Positions 31,447-38,638 of a stretch of 38,638 nt of DNA are shown here, one piece after another; position 1 is the stretch's first letter, and each line of letters opens with the position of its first letter. The stretch comes from Anaeromyxobacter sp. GTDB taxonomy: Bacteria > Myxococcota > Myxococcia > Myxococcales > Anaeromyxobacteraceae. The stretch lies in the NCBI GenBank assembly GCA_025360965.1, contig JANYBC010000095.1:1-38638 (forward strand), read 5' to 3'. The notes under the pieces were generated by a model, which searched no databases, was not told the origin of the DNA, and saw nothing but the letters and a program-made list of their open reading frames with translations. The position numbers and the translations under genes are program-made.

Positions 31447-34400
31447 GCCTCCCCATCTTCGGACAGTCCCCCGCCAGCCAGCCGGCCCCGCGCTGGCGCA
31501 GCCTGGCCGAGCGCGATGGCACCGCCGCTCCCGAGGCCGGCCTCTACCCGGACGGTGAACAGCCGGCGCCCGAGGGCTTCTCGCGCCGCTCCTTCCTGCA
31601 GGTGCTGGGCGCCTCGACCGCGCTGGCCGGCCTCTCGGCCTGCAAACCGCCGCGCGAGCAGGTGGTCTCCTACGTGAAGCGCCCGGCCAGCGTGACCCCG
31701 AGCGTCGCCTCCTCCTACGCCACGGCCGTCTCGCGCGGCGGCTACGGGGTCGGCGTGGTGGTGGAGAGCCACGAGGGGCGCCCCACCAAGATGGAGGGCA
31801 ACCCGGCCCACCCGGCCAGCCTCGGCGGCGCCGGCCTCCACGAGCTGGCCTCGATCCTCGACCTCTACGATCCCAACCGGCTCGCCGGAATCCGCCGTCA
31901 CGGCCAGCCGGTCGCCTGGGGCGCCTACCTGGGCGAGCTGGCGGTGCTGGCTGGCGCGCTGGCCAGGGACGGCGGCGCCCGTCTGCGCGTCCTGGCCGAG
32001 CCGACCAGCTCACCGACGCTGGCCGCCCTGCGCGCCCGGCTGCTGGCCCGCTTCCCGAGGGCCCGCATTGACAGCTGGGGCCCGGTCTCCGACGACGCCG
32101 CCCGCGAGGGGGCCGCGCTGGCCTTCGGCCGGCCGCTCGACGCCGAGTACCGGCTGGTCGGGGCCGACGTCATCCTCTCGCTCGACGCCGACTTCCTCGC
32201 CAGCGAGGGCGATCACCTGCGCCACGCCCGCGACTTCGCCAGCCGGCGCGGGCAGCCGGCCGGGATGAACCGGCTCTACGTCGCCGAGGGCAGCTTCACG
32301 GTCACCGGCGGGGCCGCCGATCACCGGCTCCGCATGCGCGCCTCCGAGGTGCTCGGCTTCGGCCGGGCGGTGGCCGCGGCGCTCGCCTCCGCCCACGGCC
32401 TCACGCAGCTCGCCTGGCTGGGAGCGCCGCTCGACGGCCCGCGCGGCAAGCAGGCGGCCGCCGTGGCTGCCGACCTGGCAAGGGCCCGCGGGCGCGGCCT
32501 GGTGCTGGCCGGCCGCCGCCAGCCGGCCGCGGTCCACGCCCTGGCCGCGGCGCTCAACCAGGCCCTCGGCAACGCCGGGGCCACGGTGGTCTACCGCGAG
32601 CCGGCGCTGCTCGACGCCGCCAGCGGGCCGGACCGGCTCGAGGCGCTGGTGCGCGAGCTGCGCGCCGGCCAGGTCGAGACCCTGATCATCACCGCCTGGA
32701 ACCCGGTCTACACGGCGCCGGCCGACCTCGACCTCGGCCCGCTGCTGGCCAAGGTCCCCAACGTCATCTACCTCGCCACGCGCCACGACGAGACCGCCCA
32801 GGCGGCCGGGGTGGTGGTGGCGGCCGCCCACCCGCTGGAGAGCTGGGGCGACCTGCGGGGCCGTGACGGCACCGCCTCCATCGTCCAGCCGCTGCTCTCG
32901 CCGCTGGTCGAGTGCATCACCGAGCTCGACCTGCTGGCCGCCTTCGTCGATAAGGGCCACCTCGGCGCCTGGCGCCTGGTGCGCGAGGCCTGGAAGGCCC
33001 GCGCCGGCGAGGCCGGGTTCGACCGGGCCTGGAGCGAGTGGCTCTCGGCCGGGGTGGTCGCTGGCCCGGCGGTGGCCCAGGCCGCGCCGGTCAAGGTGGC
33101 GGTGGACGCCGCCCGCGTCGCCGACGCCCTCAAGGCGGCCCCCGCGCCCCGCCCCGGGCTGGAGGCGATCTTCGCCCCCGACGACAAGGCGCTCGACGGC
33201 CGCTACGCCGACAACGCCTGGCTTCAGGAGCTGCCGCACCCGGTCTCCAAGCTGACCTGGGACAACGCCGCCAGCCTCTCGCCCGCCACCGCCACCCGGC
33301 TCGGCCTCAAGACCGGCAGCCAGGTGACCCTGACCCTGCGCGGCCGCAGCGTCACCGCCGCGGTGCTGGTGCAGCCCGGCCACGCTGACGAGGCGGTGAC
33401 CCTGCCGCTCGGCTACGGGCGCGCCGTGGCCGGCCCGGCCGGCGCCGGCGTCGGCTTCAACGCCTACGCGCTCCGCGCCGCCGCCGCCCCCTGGATCGAC
33501 GGCGGGCTGGAGGTCAAGGCGACCGGCAAGCACCACGACCTGGCCCAGACCCAGGAGCACTTCTCCATGGAGGGGCGCTCCATCGCGCTCTCCTTCGACG
33601 TGGCGGAGCTGGGCAAGGCGGTCCACGAGCTCGACGAGCAACGCGGTCCGCAGGAGTCGCTGCTGCCGCTCGTCGACTACGGCAAGGAGGAGTACCGCTG
33701 GGGCATGGCCATCGATCTCAGCAAGTGCATCGGCTGCGGCGCCTGCACGCTGGCCTGCCAGGCCGAGAACAACATCCCGGTGGTGGGCAAGGAGCAGGTG
33801 CTCAACAGCCGCGAGATGCACTGGCTCCGCGTCGATCGCTACTACCAAGGCTCCGAGGCCGACCCCGAGACCATCTCCCAGCCGCTGGCCTGCGTCCACT
33901 GCGAGCAGGCCCCCTGCGAGTACGTCTGCCCGGTCAACGCCACCGTCCACTCCGACGAGGGGCTGAACGAGATGGTCTACAACCGGTGCGTCGGCACCCG
34001 CTACTGCTCCAACAACTGCGCCTACAAGGTGCGGCGCTTCAACTACCTCGACTACCACAAGGCCGTCTCGCCGCAGCTCAAGATGCTGCAGAACCCCGAC
34101 GTCACGGTGCGTGCCACCGGCGTCATGGAGAAGTGCAGCTACTGCGTCCACCGCATCGAGCACGCCCGCATCGACGCCCGCGTCGGCGGCCTGAAGATCG
34201 GCGGCGACGCGGTGGTGTCGGCCTGCCAGCAGGCCTGCCCGGCCGAGGCCATCGTCTTCGGCAACCTCAACGACCAGAGCTCCAAGGTGGCGCGGCTGCA
34301 GCAGGGCGAGCGGCGCTACGACCTGCTCCACGAGCTCGGCACGCGCCCCCGCACCGCCTACCTGGCCCGGCTCAAGAACCCGAACCCGGAGCTGGCATGA
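31434..34400 (+). CDS. actB: Alternative complex III subunit B, molybdopterin-fold plus Fe-S protein
   Basis: A 988-residue fusion exported by the Tat pathway: [10 protein letters not shown] at 50-59 is the twin-arginine motif and LSAC ends at Cys70, a lipobox. Residues about 85-740 have the molybdopterin oxidoreductase fold, but the usual N-terminal Cys-cluster motif is missing and no Mo ligand can be identified, as in known ActB proteins. Residues about 755-960 are a NrfC/PsrB-type ferredoxin region with four cluster motifs ([35 protein letters not shown], and CSYC with a later CQQAC). It conveys electrons from quinol oxidation at ActC to the cytochromes. Start at the ATG at 31434, inside the end of actA; the frame upstream of this is only a shadow of actA. 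Confidence 0.94.
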   Translation: MPSLGLPIFGQSPASQPAPRWRSLAERDGTAAPEAGLYPDGEQPAPEGFSRRSFLQVLGASTALAGLSACKPPREQVVSYVKRPASVTPSVASSYATAVSRGGYGVGVVVESHEGRPTKMEGNPAHPASLGGAGLHELASILDLYDPNRLAGIRRHGQPVAWGAYLGELAVLAGALARDGGARLRVLAEPTSSPTLAALRARLLARFPRARIDSWGPVSDDAAREGAALAFGRPLDAEYRLVGADVILSLDADFLASEGDHLRHARDFASRRGQPAGMNRLYVAEGSFTVTGGAADHRLRMRASEVLGFGRAVAAALASAHGLTQLAWLGAPLDGPRGKQAAAVAADLARARGRGLVLAGRRQPAAVHALAAALNQALGNAGATVVYREPALLDAASGPDRLEALVRELRAGQVETLIITAWNPVYTAPADLDLGPLLAKVPNVIYLATRHDETAQAAGVVVAAAHPLESWGDLRGRDGTASIVQPLLSPLVECITELDLLAAFVDKGHLGAWRLVREAWKARAGEAGFDRAWSEWLSAGVVAGPAVAQAAPVKVAVDAARVADALKAAPAPRPGLEAIFAPDDKALDGRYADNAWLQELPHPVSKLTWDNAASLSPATATRLGLKTGSQVTLTLRGRSVTAAVLVQPGHADEAVTLPLGYGRAVAGPAGAGVGFNAYALRAAAAPWIDGGLEVKATGKHHDLAQTQEHFSMEGRSIALSFDVAELGKAVHELDEQRGPQESLLPLVDYGKEEYRWGMAIDLSKCIGCGACTLACQAENNIPVVGKEQVLNSREMHWLRVDRYYQGSEADPETISQPLACVHCEQAPCEYVCPVNATVHSDEGLNEMVYNRCVGTRYCSNNCAYKVRRFNYLDYHKAVSPQLKMLQNPDVTVRATGVMEKCSYCVHRIEHARIDARVGGLKIGGDAVVSACQQACPAEAIVFGNLNDQSSKVARLQQGERRYDLLHELGTRPRTAYLARLKNPNPELA

Positions 34401-35821
34401 GCTCGAAGCCCGCCACCGCCGCCATCGCCCTCGACCCGCTCGAGCCGGTCCCGGTCCTGGTCGGGCGGCCCGACGACCGCGCCCTCACGGAGTCGCTGGT
34501 CAAGCCGCTCTACGCCCCCATGACCAGGGGCTGGAAGATGCTCGTCACCGCGCTGGCCGCCGGGATGGGCTTCTGGCTCCTCTCCTTGGCCACCACGCTG
34601 GTGGTCGGCATCGGCGCCTGGGGCAACAACATCCCGGTGGCGTGGGCCTTCGACATCACCACCTTCGTCTGGTGGATCGGCATCGGCCACGCCGGCACGC
34701 TGATCAGCGCCATCCTCCTGCTCTTCCAGCAAAAGTGGCGCACCTCGATCAACCGCTTCGCCGAGGCCATGACGCTCTTCGCGGTGGCCATGGCGGGCGT
34801 CTACCCCATCATCCACCTCGGCCGGCCCTGGTTCTTCTGGTGGCTGATGCCGTATCCGTCCACCACCCAGCTCTGGCCCAACTTCAAGAGCGCGCTGCCC
34901 TGGGACGTCTTCGCCATCTCCACCTACGCCACCGTCTCCTTCCTCTTCTGGTTCATGGGGCTCATCCCCGACCTCGCCACCCTGCGCGACACCGCGCCGA
35001 CCAGGCTGAAGCGGACCATCTACGGCATCTTCGCCTTCGGCTGGCGTGGGTCGGCCCGCCACTGGCAGCACTACCGGATCGGGTACCTGTTGATGGCCGG
35101 CCTGGGGACGCCGCTGGTGGTCTCGGTCCACACCATCGTCAGCTTCGACTTCGCCATCTCCCAGCTGCCGGGATGGCACACCACCATCTTCCCGCCCTAC
35201 TTCGTGGCCGGCGCCATCTTCTCGGGCTTCGCCATGGTGCTGACGCTGATGATCCCGGCCCGGAAGGTCCTCGGGATCGAGCACGTCATCACCATGAAGC
35301 ACCTCGACAACATGGCCAAGGTGGTCCTGGCCACGGGGCTGATGGTCTCCTACGGCTACGCCATGGAGCACTTCATGGCCTGGTACGGCGGCAACAAGTA
35401 CGAGGCCTTCGCCTTCCTCAACCGCTGGAACGGCCCCTACGCGGCCATCTGGTACGTGCAGCTCGTCTGCAACGTGCTGGTGCCGCAGCTGTTCTGGTTC
35501 CCCTCGATGCGGCGCAACCTGGTGGTGCTCTTCGTGGCCTCCATCCTGGTGAACGTCGGCATGTGGATCGAGCGGTTCACCATCATCGCCGTCTCGCTCA
35601 CCCGCGACTTCATCCCGTCCAGCTGGGCGATGTACACGCCCACCTGGGTCGACTGGGGCCTGCTCTTCGGCTCCATGTGCACCTTCGGCATGCTCTTCCT
35701 GCTCTTCCTCCGCTTCCTGCCGGTGGTGCCCATCGCCGAGGTGAAGGAGCTGCGCCGCGAGCTCGATCACCACGACGCGCACGCCGCCGGCCAGCCCGCC
35801 CACGGGGAGGGGACGCCGTGA
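34397..35821 (+). CDS. actC: Alternative complex III subunit C, NrfD/PsrC-like quinol-binding membrane protein
   Basis: A 474-residue integral membrane protein with about ten transmembrane helices beginning near residue 50. NrfD-family stretches are visible: [55 protein letters not shown] and [11 protein letters not shown]. It binds menaquinol and is proposed to contribute to proton translocation. The GHAGT and DF(A)xxxxPGWH residues are the usual quinol-site and proton-path candidates. Start ATG overlaps the actB stop (ATGA). The His/Asp-rich C-terminal tail (about the last 25 residues) is cytoplasmic and poorly conserved. Confidence 0.95.
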   Translation: MSSKPATAAIALDPLEPVPVLVGRPDDRALTESLVKPLYAPMTRGWKMLVTALAAGMGFWLLSLATTLVVGIGAWGNNIPVAWAFDITTFVWWIGIGHAGTLISAILLLFQQKWRTSINRFAEAMTLFAVAMAGVYPIIHLGRPWFFWWLMPYPSTTQLWPNFKSALPWDVFAISTYATVSFLFWFMGLIPDLATLRDTAPTRLKRTIYGIFAFGWRGSARHWQHYRIGYLLMAGLGTPLVVSVHTIVSFDFAISQLPGWHTTIFPPYFVAGAIFSGFAMVLTLMIPARKVLGIEHVITMKHLDNMAKVVLATGLMVSYGYAMEHFMAWYGGNKYEAFAFLNRWNGPYAAIWYVQLVCNVLVPQLFWFPSMRRNLVVLFVASILVNVGMWIERFTIIAVSLTRDFIPSSWAMYTPTWVDWGLLFGSMCTFGMLFLLFLRFLPVVPIAEVKELRRELDHHDAHAAGQPAHGEGTP

Positions 35822-36342
35822 AGCGCTACGTGGTCGCCGAGTTCGCCGCCGAGGCGCCGTTGCTCGACGCGGCCCGGGCGCTGCGCGCCGACGGGCAGAC
35901 CGAGCTGGATCTGCACTCCCCGGTGCCGCTCCACGGCTCCGACGAGGCGCTGGGGCTGAAGAGATCCATCATCCCGCGCATCGCGCTGGTGGCCGGGCTC
36001 ATCGGCGCCGTCAGCGGCTACGTGATGCAGTGGTACCTGGTGGGCATCGCCTGGCCCATCAACGTGGGCGGCCGGCCGCCACACAGCCCACCTGCCTTCA
36101 TCCCGGTCACCTTCGAGCTCGGCATCCTCTTCGCCGCGCTCACTATCTTCTTCGGCCTCTTCAAGCTCTGGGGCATGCCCCGCCTCCACCACCCGGTCTT
36201 CGAGGTGGAGGCCTTCCGCAGCGCCTCGGTCGACGGCCTCTGGCTCTCCACGGCCGTGGCCCCCGAGGTGGCCGAGCCGACCGCGGCGCGCCTGCGGTCG
36301 CTGGGCGCCCTGCAGGTCGAGATCGTGGAGGACGCCTCATGA
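35818..36342 (+). CDS. actD: Alternative complex III subunit D (DUF3341)
   Basis: A 174-residue membrane protein of the DUF3341 family. An N-terminal ferredoxin-fold-like region ([20 protein letters not shown]) precedes two transmembrane helices at about 58-80 and 100-122. A C-terminal cytoplasmic part includes [14 protein letters not shown] and ends in a ferredoxin-like beta strand. ActD lies peripherally next to ActC and stabilises the complex. The GTG at 35818 overlaps the actC stop by four bases. Confidence 0.92.
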   Translation: MKRYVVAEFAAEAPLLDAARALRADGQTELDLHSPVPLHGSDEALGLKRSIIPRIALVAGLIGAVSGYVMQWYLVGIAWPINVGGRPPHSPPAFIPVTFELGILFAALTIFFGLFKLWGMPRLHHPVFEVEAFRSASVDGLWLSTAVAPEVAEPTAARLRSLGALQVEIVEDAS

Positions 36343-36914
36343 CGCCCCGCCCCGTCGCCCTCCTGCTCCCGCTGGCGCTGCTGGCCGGCTGCCCGGCCTA
36401 CGACCCGATGCAGCGCCAGCCCAAGTACAAGTCCTACCAGTCGAGCGAGTTCCACGCCGACGGCCTCGCCATGCGCACCCCGCCGGCCGGAACCGTCCCC
36501 TACGGCTCGGTGGGCGACCCGGCGCTGCAGCAGGGCGTGGGCGAGGACGGGAAGCCCCTCGCGCAGGCACCGGTCCCGCTCAACCCGAAGCTGCTGGCGA
36601 CCGGCCGGAAGAAGTTCGACATCCACTGCGCCGTCTGCCACGGCATGGCCGGCGACGGGCAGAGCCAGGTGGCGCTCAACATGTCGCTGCGCCGGCCGGC
36701 CAACCTGCACCTCTACCGCGACGTGCCCGACGGCTATCTCTTCCAGGTCATCTCGAAGGGCTTCGGCCTGATGCCCAGCTACGCCGGCGAGCTCACGCCC
36801 GAGGAGCGCTGGGGCGTGGTCGGCTACGTCCGGGCGCTGCAGCTGAGCCAGCACGCCAGCGCCACGCAGGTGCCACCAGAGACCATGCAGAAGCTCCAGG
36901 GAGACACTCGATGA
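36339..36914 (+). CDS. actE: Alternative complex III subunit E, monoheme cytochrome c lipoprotein
   Basis: A 191-residue predicted lipoprotein (LLAGC lipobox, Cys18) with one class I cytochrome c domain. CAVCH at 97-101 binds the heme, and Met145 in GLMPSYAGEL is the likely axial ligand. The segment 20-80 is an extended linker rich in Pro and Gly that wraps the complex in known structures. It probably delivers electrons to a terminal oxidase or soluble cytochrome c. ATG overlaps the actD stop (ATGA), and the stop overlaps actF likewise. Confidence 0.94.
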   Translation: MTPRPVALLLPLALLAGCPAYDPMQRQPKYKSYQSSEFHADGLAMRTPPAGTVPYGSVGDPALQQGVGEDGKPLAQAPVPLNPKLLATGRKKFDIHCAVCHGMAGDGQSQVALNMSLRRPANLHLYRDVPDGYLFQVISKGFGLMPSYAGELTPEERWGVVGYVRALQLSQHASATQVPPETMQKLQGDTR

Positions 36915-38092
36915 CCGCCACGACGTTCCAGGGCGGCCGCCGCCTCATCACCATGGCCGGCGCGGTCGGCGCCGCCGGGCTCGGCCTCACCGCGCTGGGC
37001 GGCCTGGCCGACCCCCGACAGGCGCTGGCCTCCTACCTGGTGGCCTTCGTCTTCTGGCTCGGCATCGCGCTGGGCGCGCTCATCCTGCTGGGGGCGTTCC
37101 ACGCCTCCAAGGCCCGCTGGCCGGTGGTGCTGCGCCGGTTCCTCGAGACCATCCCGCTGACGCTCCCGCTCTTCGCGGTGCTCTTCATCCCGCTCGCGCT
37201 GGGGATGCGCCACATCTTCAGCTGGGTCGATCCGTCGGGCGCCACCGGCGAACTGCTCCACGCCATCGAGTACAAGCGCCCCTACCTGAACGTGCCGTTC
37301 TTCCTGGTCCGGGCCGCCATCTACTTCGTGGTCTGGATCGCGGTGGCGACGCTGCTGCGCCGCTGGAGCGTCCGGCAGGACACCGAAGGCGGGCACCGGC
37401 TCACCGCCTGGCAGCGGCGGCTCGGCACCGGGGCGCTGCCGTTCCTGGCCCTCACGCTCTCCTTCGCCTCCTTCGACTGGATGATGTCGCTCGACCCTCG
37501 CTTCTACTCCACCATGTTCGGGATCTACTGGTTCGCCGGCAGCTTCCTGGCCTGCTTCGCGGTGCTCATCATCGCCGCCGCGGCCACCCGCGCCGACCCG
37601 GGCCAGTTCGGCCATCACCTCAACGCCGACCACGTCCACTCGCTGGGGAAGTTCCTCCTCGCCTTCACCGCCTTCTGGGCCTACATCGCCTTCTCGCAGT
37701 TCATGCTGATCTGGATCGCCAACATCCCGGAGGAGATCCCCTGGTACGTGGTCCGGACCGACTCGCCCTGGGGGCGGGTGGGGATCTTCCTCGCCGTCGC
37801 CCACTTCGCGATCCCGTTCTTCCTGCTGCTCTCCCGCGACCTGAAGCGGAACCCGCGCCGCCTGGCCGCGGTGGCGGTCTGGCTGCTGGTGGCGCACTTC
37901 GTCGACCTGCACTGGGTGATCATGCCGCGCATCCACGAGGCCGGGCCGCACTTCTCCTGGCTCGATCTCACCGCCTTCGTCGGCGTGGGCGGCGTGGCGC
38001 TGGCCTTCCTGGTCTTCCGCATGCGTGGCGTCGCCACCATGCCGGTCCGCGACCCGTATCTCGAGGAGTCGCTGAGGTACCAGCCGCAATGA
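36911..38092 (+). CDS. actF: Alternative complex III subunit F, NrfD-like membrane protein
   Basis: A 393-residue integral membrane protein with about ten transmembrane helices, the shorter paralogue of ActC. Family landmarks include HIFSWVDP, the YLNVPFFLVRAAIYF helix, FASFDWMMSLDPRFYSTMFG, GKFLLAFTAFWAYIAFSQF and a late HFVDLHWVIMPR helix. ActF does not form the main quinol site but may contribute to a proton path. Coupled by four-base overlaps to both neighbours. Confidence 0.94.
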   Translation: MTATTFQGGRRLITMAGAVGAAGLGLTALGGLADPRQALASYLVAFVFWLGIALGALILLGAFHASKARWPVVLRRFLETIPLTLPLFAVLFIPLALGMRHIFSWVDPSGATGELLHAIEYKRPYLNVPFFLVRAAIYFVVWIAVATLLRRWSVRQDTEGGHRLTAWQRRLGTGALPFLALTLSFASFDWMMSLDPRFYSTMFGIYWFAGSFLACFAVLIIAAAATRADPGQFGHHLNADHVHSLGKFLLAFTAFWAYIAFSQFMLIWIANIPEEIPWYVVRTDSPWGRVGIFLAVAHFAIPFFLLLSRDLKRNPRRLAAVAVWLLVAHFVDLHWVIMPRIHEAGPHFSWLDLTAFVGVGGVALAFLVFRMRGVATMPVRDPYLEESLRYQPQ

Positions 38093-38598
38093 ACCAGCCA
38101 GACCACAGCGGCGCCCATCCGCGCGCCGAGGACGATCGGGTCAACTCCCGGGCCGTGCTGATGATCGGCTTCGGCACGCTGGCGATCTTCATCCTGCTCT
38201 CGGCCGCCTCCATCGCCTGGATCCGCCACAGCAACGCGGTCACGCCGCAGGCCGTGCTGCCGCCCGAGGTCGGGCGGGACAAGATCGGCCTGGTCGAGCA
38301 GCAGCTCTTCAACTCCAACCTGCGCGGCGCCCGCGATCGGGAGCTGCGGCAGGCCCACCTCGACGGCTACGGCTGGGTCGACCGGCAGGCCGGCGTGCTC
38401 CACATCCCCATCGCCAGGGCCATGGAGCTGGTCGCCCAGGGGGTCCGCGTGCCGGTCGGCGAGGCGCCGCGGCCGCCGCCCATCGGCGCCGCTAATGGTG
38501 GCGTCGACGCGCCCGGTGCCACGCCGCCCGCCGCGCCCGGCCTCCCCGCCGGCTCGGCGCCCTCCACCCGGAAGCCCCAGGGAGGGAAGTCCAGATGA
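38089..38598 (+). CDS. Small membrane-anchored protein of the act/oxidase locus
   Basis: A 169-residue protein: a charged N-terminus, one transmembrane helix at about 23-44, then a periplasmic region containing a segment with regular spacing (LRQAHLDGYGWVDRQAGVLH and IPIARAMELVAQG) and a Pro/Ala/Gly-rich tail. Proteins of this type are found between actF and SCO1 or cytochrome oxidase genes, and are sometimes compared with the N-terminal part of oxidase-associated proteins, but I do not know a function. The ATG overlaps the actF stop (ATGA), so it is part of the same operon, and its own stop overlaps the following gene. Confidence 0.82.
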   Translation: MNQPDHSGAHPRAEDDRVNSRAVLMIGFGTLAIFILLSAASIAWIRHSNAVTPQAVLPPEVGRDKIGLVEQQLFNSNLRGARDRELRQAHLDGYGWVDRQAGVLHIPIARAMELVAQGVRVPVGEAPRPPPIGAANGGVDAPGATPPAAPGLPAGSAPSTRKPQGGKSR

Positions 38599-38638
38599 TC
38601 CGCCTCCTGCGCCTCACCGCCGCCGCCTCGCTGGCCGG
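38595..38638 (+). CDS. Start of an exported protein, cut by the window end
   Basis: ATG at 38595 overlaps the preceding stop (ATGA) and has GGAGG nearby (38581-38585). Only 14 codons are visible, reading MIRLLRLTAAASLA, the start of a signal peptide. In comparable loci the next gene is SCO1/SenC-like or a cytochrome oxidase subunit II, but the visible part cannot decide this. Confidence 0.6.
   Translation, partial: MIRLLRLTAAASLA

Noticed and set aside
31434-33700. Reading ActB as an active molybdenum enzyme.
   Set aside because: The N-terminal Fe-S Cys motif and a molybdenum-coordinating residue are not found, and the operon context matches the cofactor-less ActB of alternative complex III.

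Overview
The window is GC-rich (roughly 70% by eye) bacterial chromosome, almost fully coding, with many GTG starts and four-base stop/start overlaps. Gene content points to the Myxococcota, most like an Anaeromyxobacter-type organism: a Bacillus-type three-subunit succinate dehydrogenase, fused-subunit 2-oxoacid:ferredoxin oxidoreductase, rubrerythrin, stand-alone RAM and CBS proteins, and an alternative complex III operon. This placement is inferred from protein families and base composition; no rRNA or tRNA gene is present to confirm it. The first 129 bases are an exact inverted copy of 681-809, which suggests that base 1 is a contig end carrying an assembly chimera.

Layout. 1-2946: PP2C phosphatase, membrane-anchored M23 peptidase, and a convergent NlpC/P60-like exported protein. 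3084-5912: secA. 5943-10536: a four-gene cassette (carbamoyltransferase, SxtJ-like, 52-residue DUF5989/SxtK-like, SGNH hydrolase with TPRs) with the same order as sxtI-J-K-L of cyanobacterial saxitoxin loci, but no toxin-core genes. 10607-13467: CBS-pair protein, RAM-domain protein, AI-2E-type permease, small FNR-type flavoprotein. 13562-20125: a divergent carbon/energy block, with a two-gene 2-oxoacid:ferredoxin oxidoreductase leftward and sdhCAB rightward. 20161-24196: DUF815 ATPase, cation efflux protein, surE, NlpD-like lipoprotein, apt. 24210-27111: Cache-HAMP receptor without an output domain, universal stress protein, dihydroorotate dehydrogenase-like protein. 27215-29644: rubrerythrin, CCG-type iron-sulfur protein and DUF3501 cassette. 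29691-30590: tiny exported peptide and aat. 30796 to the end: the alternative complex III operon actABCDEF, a small membrane protein, and the first codons of another exported protein.

The central metabolic theme is electron flow. 2-Oxoacid oxidation yields reduced ferredoxin and acyl-CoA. Succinate dehydrogenase reduces quinone. Alternative complex III oxidises quinol, presumably for a terminal oxidase just beyond the window. A near-consensus FNR-type box (30714-30727) lies in an AT-rich patch upstream of actA, overlapping the predicted transcription start of one candidate promoter, so oxygen may control the operon. The least understood parts are the sxtIJKL-like cassette and the rubrerythrin/CCG/DUF3501 cassette; both look like conserved multi-gene systems whose chemistry cannot be read from sequence alone.
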